A DNA stretch of 64,000 nucleotides, taken from assembly GCF_000526515.1 (NCBI RefSeq), contig NZ_JAGF01000001.1, forward strand, positions 4,340,001-4,404,000, in the 5' to 3' direction. Under the pieces are notes generated by a model, which worked only from the letters and a program-made list of their open reading frames with translations, did no database searches and was not told the DNA's origin. Below are positions 26,996 through 38,345 of the stretch, piece by piece. This DNA comes from Cellulomonas sp. KRMCY2 (GTDB lineage Bacteria; Actinomycetota; Actinomycetes; Actinomycetales; Cellulomonadaceae). The translations under genes were made by a program, and so were the position numbers. The stretch's first letter is position 1; each line of letters opens with the position of its first letter.

Positions 26996-28576
26996 TCAGG
27001 TCGCCAGCACCGCCATCGCGGCCGACCGGCCGGGGATCCCGCTGACCCCGCCGCCCCGACGGGCACCGGCGCCGCACAGCAGGACGGCCGGGTGCTCGGT
27101 CGCGACGCCCCACCGAGCGGCCGGGTGGTCGGACCCACCGCTCGGCTCCGCCCAGGGCCAGGACAGGTCGCGGTGGAAGATGTGCCCGCCGGGCAGCCCG
27201 ACGTCGATCTCGAGGTCCACCGGCGTGCGCACCTCGAGGCAGGGCCGGCCGTCCGCGTCCAGGGCGAGGCAGTCCTCGATCGGTTCGGCGAGCACGCTGT
27301 CGAGCGATGCGAGGGTCGCCGCCAGGGCGTGGTCCCGGGTGGCGTCCGGGTCGGACCGGAACAGCCGGGCAGGCATGTGCAGACCGAACAGGGTCAGGGT
27401 GTGGTGCCCGCTGCGCTGCAGGTCGGCGCCGAGGATGGACGGGTCGGTCAGCGAGTGGCAGTAGATCTCCAGCGGCGGGGTCGTCGGCACCGTGCCGACC
27501 GCTGCCTGCGCGTAGGCGCGCTCGAGCTGGTCGTAGCCCTCGTTGACGTGGAACGTCCCGGCGAAGGCGTCCTGCGGCCGGACCGCCGCGTCGTGCAGGC
27601 GGGGCAGCCGGGTCAGCAGCATGTTGACCTTGAGCTGCGCACCCTCGGGACCGGGCTCGCCGGGCGTCCGACCGAGCAGCCGCTCGAGCTCGCGCGGGCT
27701 GCACCCGGCCAGCACGTGCCGCGCCCCGACGGTGCGCATCACGCCGTCGTCGTCGAACGTCACGGCCGGCGAGTCCGGGTCGATGCCGGTCACCCGCGCC
27801 GAGGTCCGGAGCTGCGCCCCGGCCGCGCGGGCGGCGTCCTCGAGCGCCGAGAGCACCGCTCCCATGCCGCCGACGGGGACGTCCCAGTCGCCCGTCCCGC
27901 CGCCGATCACGTGGTACAGGAAGCACCGGTTCTGGATCAGCGAGGGGTCGTGGGCCCGCGCGAACGTGCCGATCAGTGCATCGGTGAGCACGACACCGCG
28001 CACCAGGTCGGAGTCGAACGTCGCCTCGACGAGCTCGCCGAGCGGCGCCTGGACGAGGTCCCGCCACCAGGACGACCCCACCAGCTCGCGCACGCGGTCA
28101 GGCGTGGGCAGCGGGTCGGTCATGGTCGGGAACAGCCCCTGCGCCAGCCGCCGGGTCCTGGCACCGAACGTGCGCCAGGACGACGCATCCGATCCGGCGC
28201 CGACGCCGACGAAGGACTGCGCGGTCACCTCGTCGTCGCCCGGGTCGACGAGCAGACCACGGGTCGGATCAGCGGGTAGCGGGGTGTAGGACGCGATGCG
28301 GCGACGAACCAGCGTCAGGTCGAGACCCAGCTCGTCACGGACGGCCCTCGGCATCAGCGAGACGAGGTAGGAGTATCGCGACAGCCGCGCGTCCCGGCCG
28401 GCGAACGGGCGGACCGACTGGGTCGCGCCCCCGAGGCGGTCGGCCTGCTCGAGCAGCAGCACGGTGCGCCCGGCACGGGCCAGGTAGGCCGCCGCGGTGA
28501 GCCCGTTGTGCCCACCTCCGACCACGACGACGTCGTAGCGCGGTGCGATCGCGGTCCGGTCGACGGCAGCAGTCAT
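26996..28576 (-). CDS. FAD-dependent oxidoreductase, phytoene desaturase/PYROXD2-like
   Basis: A 526-residue flavoprotein. The N-terminal dinucleotide-binding motif VVVVGGGHNGLTAAAYLARAG is followed by LLLEQADRLGGATQS. The C-terminal FAD-contacting stretch reads LLCGAGARRGGGVSGIPGRSAA. The overall pattern fits the PYROXD2/CrtI-related group found in many Actinobacteria, which does not need a carotenoid cluster; none is present here. The ATG at 28576 with GAGGCG before it is chosen over 28594. It is co-directional with the alpha-amylase but separated from it by a strong terminator hairpin. The substrate is unknown. Confidence 0.87.
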   Translation of the reverse strand: MTAAVDRTAIAPRYDVVVVGGGHNGLTAAAYLARAGRTVLLLEQADRLGGATQSVRPFAGRDARLSRYSYLVSLMPRAVRDELGLDLTLVRRRIASYTPLPADPTRGLLVDPGDDEVTAQSFVGVGAGSDASSWRTFGARTRRLAQGLFPTMTDPLPTPDRVRELVGSSWWRDLVQAPLGELVEATFDSDLVRGVVLTDALIGTFARAHDPSLIQNRCFLYHVIGGGTGDWDVPVGGMGAVLSALEDAARAAGAQLRTSARVTGIDPDSPAVTFDDDGVMRTVGARHVLAGCSPRELERLLGRTPGEPGPEGAQLKVNMLLTRLPRLHDAAVRPQDAFAGTFHVNEGYDQLERAYAQAAVGTVPTTPPLEIYCHSLTDPSILGADLQRSGHHTLTLFGLHMPARLFRSDPDATRDHALAATLASLDSVLAEPIEDCLALDADGRPCLEVRTPVDLEIDVGLPGGHIFHRDLSWPWAEPSGGSDHPAARWGVATEHPAVLLCGAGARRGGGVSGIPGRSAAMAVLAT

Positions 28577-28612
28577 CGCCTCACCGTAGGACACGCGCCA
28601 TCATGGGAGACG

Positions 28613-28646
28613 GCTCGGACGGGCCAGGTTCCTGGCCCGTCCGAGC
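28613..28646. terminator. Strong terminator hairpin after the alpha-amylase gene
   Basis: Perfect 16-bp inverted repeat, arms 28613-28628 and 28631-28646 (GCTCGGACGGGCCAGG), with a TT loop. It starts five bases beyond the amylase stop on the minus strand. There is no U-tract. Confidence 0.85.
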
Positions 28647-28650
28647 GGGG

Positions 28651-30447
28651 TCAGCTGCGCCAGGTGTCGTCGAGGGTCAGCACGCCGCTGACAGGGACCG
28701 TCACGGTCCGGTCGGAACCGGACTCCCACACGACGTTCCCTGCGGCGTCGACCTTGACGTACTTGTACGCGACAGTGCTGCCGGCGGGCAGGTTCACCGA
28801 CCCGCGCCACACCGGGTAGCCCGCCGCCGAGAGCGGGACGCCCGCTGCCGGCGACCAGCTGCCCAGCGCCGCGACGCTGCCGACGACGCGCACGCTCTGG
28901 CCCCACGTCGTGCCGGCGTCGACGCCGAACGAGACGGCGGACTGCGTCGTCCCGCCACCACCGCCACCGCCCGGCCGGGCGTCGACGTGGATCGCGAGGG
29001 CGTCGTTGAAGGCAACCGTCGCCGTGAGCTGACCGGAGCTGGTGACCATGACGGTCGCGCCGGAGCAGCCGGTCGCCGTCGGTCCTCCGTTGACGACGTC
29101 GCAGTAGGTGCCTGCGGGCAACGAGGTCTGGAACGTACGGCTCAGGCTCGCCGACTCCTTGTTGATCACGACGTACCCCGCGCTGCCCCGGCCCCAGGCG
29201 ATCGCGTTGTTGGCGTTGCTCCACCAGTTCGTCACCGCGGCGTCACCGACGGCGTTGTGGAAGCCGACCATGTTGGCGATCGGCCGCCACGCGTGCTGGC
29301 AGCGCCAGCCGTTCTGGTAGCAGGTCGGGTTCGCGACGGTGCCGTCCGGGTTGAGGGGGGCACCGGCGTCGCTGCTGGTGAAGGAGTACCCGGAGTGCAC
29401 GCTGGGTGTGCCGTAGCTCCAGCCCAGCATGAAGACGTTCGCCAGGGTGTACGTGGCCCCGTAGGTCTGGTTCAGGGTCTGCCCGTTGCGCTCGGTGTCG
29501 TGGTTGTCGACGAAGACGTTCGCGACGTCCGACGGCAGGTGACCCCACGCCTGGCCGAAGTTCGACAGGTAGGCGAGCTTCTCGTTGAGGAAGACCCGCT
29601 TGAGGTCCCACGCGTAGCCGAACTCGTGCACGTCACCGATCGCGGTGTACTCGCTGTCCTGGACCGGCTCGCCCGGGGCACCGATCACCTCCTGGACGAT
29701 GTACACGCTCGGGTCGGTCAGCCGGCTCGTGATCGCAGCGATGTCGGCGGCCGGGATGTGCTTGGCCGCGTCGATCCGCAGGCCCCGCACGCCGAGCGAG
29801 ATCAGGTCGTTGAGGTAGGCGGCGATCCGGTCCCGGACGTAGGTCGTCCCGGTGGCGAGGTCGGCGAGCCCGACCAGGTTGCAGCTCTGGACCTGCCAGC
29901 GGTTGCCGTAGTCCGAGATGTCCGCGCGGCACGCGCTGAAGTCCGCGTCCGAGTAGGTGCCCGGGTAGCTGTAGAGGCTGAACGGCGAGCCGGCGAACCC
30001 GGTGCCCCCGCCGGCCTGGCCGCTCATGTGGTTGATCACGGCGTCGGCCATCACGTTGACGCCGGCGTCGCGGCAGGTGGCCACCATGCTCGCGAACTCC
30101 GCCCGGGTGCCGAGCTTGGACTCGATCCGGTAGCTGACGGGCTGGTAGGAGGTCCACCACTGGGACCCCTGGACGTGCTCCTGCGGCGGCGAGGTCTGCA
30201 CCCAGCCGTAGCCGGCGGGGCCGAGCGTCGTCGTGCACTGCTCGGCGATGGCATCCCACGGCCACTGGAACATCACCGCGATGACGTCCTTGCTGCCCGA
30301 GGGTTGCGCTGCGGCGGGTGCCGCTGCACCGACGGACGTCGCCACGGCGAGCCCGACGGTGACCATGGCGCCGATCAGCACGGCCGCGACGGTGCGGTGC
30401 ACCGGGCGGCGGGCGTGGCGACGTGTCCCCTGCGTGAGTTCCGACAT
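28651..30447 (-). CDS. Secreted alpha-amylase, GH13 with C-terminal CBM20
   Basis: A 598-residue extracellular starch-degrading enzyme. The signal peptide (about 1-47) has a twin basic region, a hydrophobic core and AAPAAAQ near the cleavage site. The catalytic barrel carries DAVINHM (conserved region I), GLRIDAAKH with nucleophile Asp about 226, VQEVIG with acid Glu about 253, and FVDNHD with Asp about 317. A Gly-rich linker (about residues 489-496) leads to a CBM20 starch-binding domain with TTWGQSVRVVGSVAALGSW and an ending LTLDDTWRS. The layout matches actinobacterial GH13_32 amylases. Its promoter region contains TTGCA-type boxes like those bound by MalR in Streptomyces. malQ at 33937 could process the maltodextrins inside the cell. 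Confidence 0.94.
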   Translation of the reverse strand: MSELTQGTRRHARRPVHRTVAAVLIGAMVTVGLAVATSVGAAAPAAAQPSGSKDVIAVMFQWPWDAIAEQCTTTLGPAGYGWVQTSPPQEHVQGSQWWTSYQPVSYRIESKLGTRAEFASMVATCRDAGVNVMADAVINHMSGQAGGGTGFAGSPFSLYSYPGTYSDADFSACRADISDYGNRWQVQSCNLVGLADLATGTTYVRDRIAAYLNDLISLGVRGLRIDAAKHIPAADIAAITSRLTDPSVYIVQEVIGAPGEPVQDSEYTAIGDVHEFGYAWDLKRVFLNEKLAYLSNFGQAWGHLPSDVANVFVDNHDTERNGQTLNQTYGATYTLANVFMLGWSYGTPSVHSGYSFTSSDAGAPLNPDGTVANPTCYQNGWRCQHAWRPIANMVGFHNAVGDAAVTNWWSNANNAIAWGRGSAGYVVINKESASLSRTFQTSLPAGTYCDVVNGGPTATGCSGATVMVTSSGQLTATVAFNDALAIHVDARPGGGGGGGTTQSAVSFGVDAGTTWGQSVRVVGSVAALGSWSPAAGVPLSAAGYPVWRGSVNLPAGSTVAYKYVKVDAAGNVVWESGSDRTVTVPVSGVLTLDDTWRS

Positions 30448-30549
30448 CTGAGCCCCATCTGCGTCTGACCGGGCGACGACGGCGTCGGCCGGTGCTGGTC
30501 GGCCGCCGCGACGGTGCGACGGCCTCCGAGTGGAGCGCCTGCAACGGAC

Positions 30550-30583
30550 TGCAAGAAGCCCGCAACTTGCCTGTAATCTTGCA
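30550..30583. promoter_or_regulatory. Cluster of TTGCA half-sites upstream of the amylase gene
   Basis: A 34-base element with inverted outer arms TGCAAGA (30550-30556) and TCTTGCA (30577-30583) and an inner near-palindrome GCAACTTGC (30562-30570). It lies about 105 bases upstream of the amylase start in the 304-base divergent gap with pepN. Streptomyces amylase promoters carry repeated CTTGCAG boxes for the LacI-family regulator MalR, and the resemblance is close. No MalR gene is in this window. The rest of the gap contains nothing else recognisable. Confidence 0.55.
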
Positions 30584-30751
30584 GGCTAGGGGGCGGCCAG
30601 GCAGCTGCGCAAGGCCCGCGGCCCCGATGTCCCGCCGTCCCGGCCCGGACGCAGCCCGCGCACAGAGCCCGTCGCGGGCCCGTCGGGGGCCCTGCGGGCG
30701 TGGCAGGATCACAGTCACACCCACCGCTCGATCGCCCCACGAGGAGCCGCA

Positions 30752-33340
<2,589 letters not shown>

Positions 33341-33378
33341 GGGACGGCACGTACGAGGGGCCCGGCACAGAGGGCGGG

Positions 33379-33923
33379 TCAGATCGAGCGGACCCAGCGC
33401 CGAGTGGCGCAGGGGCTGCGCAGCCGCAACCATGTGCCCGGCTCGGCCGCGGCGAAGCGCTCCTCGTAGCGGGCCCGGTACGCGGCGTCCTGCGTCCACG
33501 CCCAGACGATGATGTTGTCCGCCGGCCGGCGCTTGACGAGCGAGCCCCACCGCTCCCGGTTGCCGTTCCACAGCCGTCGCCGCAGCGCCACCCTGCCGAG
33601 CATGCGCCGGATGACCCGCGCCATCACGAGGGCCGCGGGTAGTCGAGCCACACCACGAGGTCGGCGTGGTCGAGAGCGTCCCCGACCGAGGTGTCGTAGT
33701 TGCCGTCGATCACCCAGCCGCCCGCACCCTGCGCCGCGAGGAACCGCTCGAGGCTCGCCTGGAAGTCGGCTCTCGGGGCAGGCTGCCATCCCTCGAGGTG
33801 GTAGATCCCGTCGAGCTCGAGGTGCGCGAGACCGAGCCGCCGAGCGACGGCGCTCGCCACCGTCGCCTTGCCGGCCCCGCTGTTGCCGACGACCCGGATC
33901 CGACGGGGTGCTGGGCTCGTCAC
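33379..33923 (-). pseudogene. P-loop kinase-like protein (adenylate kinase/FlaR type), frameshifted
   Basis: The N-terminal part starts at GTG 33923 and contains Walker A RIRVVGNSGAGKATVA, an LELDGIYHLEGWQP core and GGWVIDGNYDTSV. It stops at LDYPRPS. The rest continues in the next frame, from ALVMARVIRRMLGRVALRR to the WNGNRERWGS and IVWAWTQ segments and stops at 33379. Adding one C in the run at 33630-33632 restores DYPRPLVMARV. So a 1-base deletion splits a gene of about 180 codons. It is either a recent inactivating mutation or a sequencing error. Relatives are small cytoplasmic nucleotide-binding proteins (DNA topology modulation protein FlaR family) of poorly known role. It lies 13 bases beyond malQ in the opposite reading order, with malQ following downstream. 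Confidence 0.85.
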
Positions 33924-33936
33924 CGCGGGCTGCCGG

Positions 33937-36063
33937 TCAACCGCGCAGTGCGGCGACCAGGGAGCGCAGGCGCGGGTTGTCGAAGAGGTCGTCGACCAGG
34001 ACGAGCCGCTGCCCGGAGTCGGCCAGCGGCACCTTCCAGTTCGGGTACTCCTGATCGGTGCCGGGCTGGTTCTGGGCCCGCCGCTCACCGACGGCGTCGG
34101 CGAGCGACACCCCGAACAGCACCGCGGGCGAGGCGAGGACCAGACGGTGCAGGGCCTCGACGAGCTGTCGCTCGGACGGGTCGGCCCCGACGAGCCCCCG
34201 CTGGGCGAGCACGTCGAGCATCTGCGCACGCTCGGCCGCCGCGGCGGCCCGCACCCGTTCGACCGGCTCGGTCAGCAGGCCGAGGCGGTCGCGCAGGTCG
34301 ACGTGCTCACCGGCGAGGTAGCCGGCGGTCGGTGGCAGGTCGTGGGTCGTGACGGTGGCGAGGGCGAGGTGGCGGTAGCGCTCGGGCGGGATCGGCACGT
34401 CGTTGTCCCGCTCGAACCACAGCACCGAGGTCCCGAGGATGCCGCGGTCGGTGAGGTAGTCGCGCACCCAGGGCTCGAACACGCCGAGGTCCTCGCCGAT
34501 CACGACGGCACCGGCTCGCTGGGCCTCGAGGCACAGGATGCCGATCAGCGCCTCGTGGTCGTAGCGCACGTACGCACCGCCGCCCGCCCCGGAGCCCTCC
34601 GGGATCCACCAGAGCCGGAACAGGCCGATCACATGGTCGATCCGGAGCGCGCCGGCATGCCGCAGCGCCGTCCGCAGCATGTCGCGGTACGGGAGGTAGG
34701 CGGCCTTCGCCAGGGCGTCGGGACGCCACGGCGGCTGTGACCAGTCCTGGCCCTGCTGGTTGTACATGTCCGGCGGCGCGCCGACCGACACTTTCTGCGC
34801 CAGCACGTCACGCATGGCCCAGGCATCGGCCCCCTCCGGGTGCACCCCGACGGCCAGGTCGTGCATGATCCCGATCCGCATGCCGCCGTCGAGCGCGGCC
34901 CGTTGCGCGGCGGCCAGCTGCTCGTCCGCGACCCACTGCAGCCAGCAGTGGAACGTGATCCGCTCGGCGAGCTCGATGCGCACGCGCCGCACGAGCTCCG
35001 AGCCGCGGTCGTCGGCCTCGGCAGGCCACGGCCGGCCCTCGTAGTGCTCGGCGAGCGCGCACCAGGTCGCGAAGTCCTCGAGGCCCGGGCCCTGGTGGGC
35101 ACGGAACGCGACGAACGCAGCCTGCCGGGCAGCGGACCGCGGCGCGGCGAACACGACCTCGAGGGCGACCCTCTTGGCCGACCAGACGGCGTCGCGGTCG
35201 ATCGGTCCGGCACCCGTGCTCAGCGGGCGGGCCACCTCCGCCTGCCACTCGACGAGGGACCGCTCGGCCACCGGCAGGTACCCGGTCTCGGGGATGTCCT
35301 CGACCCGCAGGTACAGCGGGCTGACGAAGCGACGGGTGCTGGGCAGGTACGGCGACGGCGTGATCGGGACGATCGGCTCCCCGGCGTGCAGCGGGTTGAT
35401 CAGCAGGAAGTCCGCACCGCAGCGACGGGCCGCCAGCCATGCGATCTCGCGCAGGTCCGCCAGGTCACCGATGCCCCACGACTGCTGAGAACGCACCGAG
35501 TAGAGCTGGGCCATGAAGCCCCAGGCCGGTCGCTGCTCCAGCCCGGCGGGCAGCTCGAGACGACCGGGGGCGACCACGACGGTGCACCGGGCGGTCGCGC
35601 CGGTGCTCTCCACGACCAGGGTGTGCCAGCCGAGGGGTACGTCGTGGGGGACCTCGACGGTGGCCCGACCGACGACGCGACCGTCGACCGTCCGGGGCGG
35701 GACGTACACGTCGACCTGCTCGAGCGGTCGTCGTCCGCCACCCGTCTCCGGGTCGAGCTCGAGCCAGGCGGCCAGCGGCTCGCCGTCGGCCAGGTGGACC
35801 GGCACCTGCGCTGACGTCCCGGCACGGGTCACCACCACCGGGGGGAGCATGCGACGCCACGGTTCGTCGTCGGCGTGCTCGAGCGCGACCTGCACCCGCT
35901 CGGGTCCCGACGCATCGACGCCGAGCGCCGCGAGAACGGCCACGACCGTCGAGGCGGGCACGTGCCGATGGCTGCCGTCGAAGTCCCAGAAGTCGGGTAC
36001 GACGCCATACCTGCTCGCGAGGGCGAGCAGGGGTTCGGGAAGGACGTCGCTCTGGTCTGGCAC
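33937..36063 (-). CDS. malQ: 4-alpha-glucanotransferase (amylomaltase, GH77)
   Basis: A 708-residue enzyme that transfers maltodextrin chains to glucose or maltose in the cytoplasm. The extended N-terminal region of about 180 residues is typical of actinobacterial MalQ. The catalytic barrel then has SPYLPSTRRFVSPLYL and MHDLAVGVHPEGADAW. The nucleophile region is GALRIDHVIGLFR, the acid region VIGEDLG, and a third carboxylate lies in TTHDLPPTAGYLAG. The GTG at 36063 is chosen because AAGGG lies at a proper distance; GTG 36069 and an open frame to 36129 are less likely. It is divergent from the prolyl oligopeptidase gene. Together with the secreted amylase it supports starch use. Confidence 0.95.
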   Translation of the reverse strand: MPDQSDVLPEPLLALASRYGVVPDFWDFDGSHRHVPASTVVAVLAALGVDASGPERVQVALEHADDEPWRRMLPPVVVTRAGTSAQVPVHLADGEPLAAWLELDPETGGGRRPLEQVDVYVPPRTVDGRVVGRATVEVPHDVPLGWHTLVVESTGATARCTVVVAPGRLELPAGLEQRPAWGFMAQLYSVRSQQSWGIGDLADLREIAWLAARRCGADFLLINPLHAGEPIVPITPSPYLPSTRRFVSPLYLRVEDIPETGYLPVAERSLVEWQAEVARPLSTGAGPIDRDAVWSAKRVALEVVFAAPRSAARQAAFVAFRAHQGPGLEDFATWCALAEHYEGRPWPAEADDRGSELVRRVRIELAERITFHCWLQWVADEQLAAAQRAALDGGMRIGIMHDLAVGVHPEGADAWAMRDVLAQKVSVGAPPDMYNQQGQDWSQPPWRPDALAKAAYLPYRDMLRTALRHAGALRIDHVIGLFRLWWIPEGSGAGGGAYVRYDHEALIGILCLEAQRAGAVVIGEDLGVFEPWVRDYLTDRGILGTSVLWFERDNDVPIPPERYRHLALATVTTHDLPPTAGYLAGEHVDLRDRLGLLTEPVERVRAAAAAERAQMLDVLAQRGLVGADPSERQLVEALHRLVLASPAVLFGVSLADAVGERRAQNQPGTDQEYPNWKVPLADSGQRLVLVDDLFDNPRLRSLVAALRG

Positions 36064-36127
36064 TGACACCCTTTGATCCTGCCAGAGTGGAGCCCGCACG
36101 CACGCGTGCACGCCGTAGCCTGCGTGC

Positions 36128-38335
36128 ATGAACCTCGGCCCCTACCCGCCGGCACGGCGCTCGGACGTCGTCGATCACCTGCCCGGGCACACGGTCGCGG
36201 ACCCGTACCGGTGGCTCGAGGACGACGCGTCGGCGGAGACCCAGGCCTGGTCGGCCGCACAGGACGCGCTGCTCACGCAGTACCGGAGGGCACCGGGTCA
36301 CGCGGCCACCGAGGCGCGCCTGGCCCGGCGGCTGGCAGCCCTGCTCGGTACAGGTGCGGTCGGCTCCCCGGTCTGGCGCGGTGAGCGGTGGTTCGCCGCG
36401 CGCCGGGAAGGAGCGGCCGAGCACGCCGTCGTCGACCTCGCCGAACCGCACGGCACACGCACACCCCTGCTCGACCCGATGCGCCTCGACCCCAGCGGCG
36501 CCACCACCCTCGACTCCTGGCAGCCGAGCATCGAGGGCGACCTGCTCGCCTACCAGGTCTCCGCGGGCGGTACCGAGGAGAGCGTGCTGCGGGTGCTCGA
36601 CGTGGCCGACGGCGCGGTGGTCGACGGACCGATCGACCGCGCCCGGTACTCGCCCGTCGCCTGGCTCCCCGGCGGCGCGGCCTTCTACTACGTGCGGCGC
36701 CTGCACCCCGACCTCGTACCCACCGACGAGGCCCAGTACCACCGCCGGGTGTGGCTGCACCGGGTGGGCACGGACCCGGACACCGACGTCGAGGTCTTCG
36801 GCGCCGGTCTCGACGCCACGACGTACTTCGGGGTGAGCGTCTCGCGCGACGGCTGCTGGCTCATCGTCTCGGCGTCGACCGGCACGGCGCCGCGGACCGA
36901 CGTCTGGATCGCGGACCTGACGGCGACCTCGCCGGAGCAGCCGCTGCTCGAACCGGTCGCCGTGGGCCTCGACGCGGAGTCCGGCGCCTGGGTGGGCCGC
37001 GACGGGCGCCTGTACCTGCTCACCGACCTCGACGCACCGCGCGGCCGCCTCGCCGTCGCGGACCCCCGACACCCCGGCCCGGAGCACTGGACCACGCTCC
37101 TGGAGCAGGATGCGGAGGCGGTGCTGTGCGCCGCCGTCCTGCTCGACGACGGGGCACCGTCAGCTCCGGAGCAGCCGGGCGGACGCGTCCAGCCGGTGCC
37201 GGCGACCGAGCTGGTCGCCCTGTGGCGTCGGCACGCGCTCAGCGAGGTCACCGTGCACGACCCGGCGACGGGGGCCCTGCTCGAGGACGAGCAGCACGGC
37301 GGCGGGCGGGTGCCGCTGCCGGGCCTCGGGACGGTCACCGGGCTCAGCCGCCGGCCGACCGGCGGCCGTGAGCTGTGGTTCGGGTGGACCGACCACACGA
37401 GCCCGACGTCGATCCGGCGCTACGACGCGCGCACCGGCTCGGTGGACGTGTGGGCCGAGCCGCCCGGTCGGCTGCCGACCCTGCCGGCGGTGCGCGCCCA
37501 GCAGGTCACCTGCACCAGCGCCGACGGCACGTCGGTGCGGATGGTCGTCCTGGCCAGGGCCGACCGGCTCGACGACGACGGGCGTCCGCTCGCGGCAGCG
37601 CCGACGATCCTCTACGGGTACGGCGGCTTCCAGATCAGCCTGGAGCCCGCCTACTCGGCGACCGCCCTCGCCTGGGTGGAGGCCGGCGGCGTCTACGTCG
37701 TGGCCAACCTCCGCGGTGGCGGCGAGGAGGGCGAGGAGTGGCACCGCGCCGGGATGCGCCAGGACAAGCAGAACGTCTTCGACGACCTGTACGCCGCGGC
37801 CGAGCGCCTCGTGGCGGACGGCTGGACGACGTCGGCCCAGCTCGCCGTGTGGGGCGGGTCGAACGGCGGGCTGCTGGTCGGGGCGGCGGTCACCCAGCGC
37901 CCGGAGCTCTTCGCGGCAGCGGTGTGCAGCGCTCCCCTGCTGGACATGGTCCGCTACCAGCAGTTCGGTCTCGGCACGACGTGGACGGAGGAGTACGGCG
38001 ACACCGCCGATGCGACCGAGCTCGGCTGGCTGATCGGCTACTCCCCGTACCACCGCGCGGTCGCCGACGGCGGGACGCCGGGAGCCGGACCGGCCTACCC
38101 GGCGGTTCTGTTCACCGTCTTCGACGGGGACACCCGGGTCGACCCGCTGCACGCCCGCAAGACGGCGGCCGCGCTGCAGCACGCGACGTCGTCCGACCCG
38201 CAGGACCGACCCGTGCTGCTGCGCCGGGAGTCCGGCGTCGGGCACGGTGGCCGGGCGCTGAGCCGGACCATCGCGCTGACCGCCGAGCAGCTCGCCTTCG
38301 TCGGCCGTCAGACGGGTCTCCCGCTCGGCCACTAA
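36128..38335 (+). CDS. Prolyl oligopeptidase family serine peptidase (S9A)
   Basis: A 735-residue cytosolic peptidase. The N-terminal segment ADPYRWLED is the family marker, and a seven-bladed propeller follows. The C-terminal alpha/beta-hydrolase domain holds Ser about 578 in GGSNGGLLV, Asp about 668 in DGDTRVDP and His about 706 in GVGHGG. The oxyanion region YGYGGFQISLEP is intact. No signal peptide is present. It cleaves short peptides, either after Pro or, if nearer to oligopeptidase B, after basic residues; the sequence does not settle which. MscS starts 10 bases downstream and may be co-transcribed. Confidence 0.94.
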   Translation: MNLGPYPPARRSDVVDHLPGHTVADPYRWLEDDASAETQAWSAAQDALLTQYRRAPGHAATEARLARRLAALLGTGAVGSPVWRGERWFAARREGAAEHAVVDLAEPHGTRTPLLDPMRLDPSGATTLDSWQPSIEGDLLAYQVSAGGTEESVLRVLDVADGAVVDGPIDRARYSPVAWLPGGAAFYYVRRLHPDLVPTDEAQYHRRVWLHRVGTDPDTDVEVFGAGLDATTYFGVSVSRDGCWLIVSASTGTAPRTDVWIADLTATSPEQPLLEPVAVGLDAESGAWVGRDGRLYLLTDLDAPRGRLAVADPRHPGPEHWTTLLEQDAEAVLCAAVLLDDGAPSAPEQPGGRVQPVPATELVALWRRHALSEVTVHDPATGALLEDEQHGGGRVPLPGLGTVTGLSRRPTGGRELWFGWTDHTSPTSIRRYDARTGSVDVWAEPPGRLPTLPAVRAQQVTCTSADGTSVRMVVLARADRLDDDGRPLAAAPTILYGYGGFQISLEPAYSATALAWVEAGGVYVVANLRGGGEEGEEWHRAGMRQDKQNVFDDLYAAAERLVADGWTTSAQLAVWGGSNGGLLVGAAVTQRPELFAAAVCSAPLLDMVRYQQFGLGTTWTEEYGDTADATELGWLIGYSPYHRAVADGGTPGAGPAYPAVLFTVFDGDTRVDPLHARKTAAALQHATSSDPQDRPVLLRRESGVGHGGRALSRTIALTAEQLAFVGRQTGLPLGH

Positions 38336-38345
38336 CCTGCCTGAC

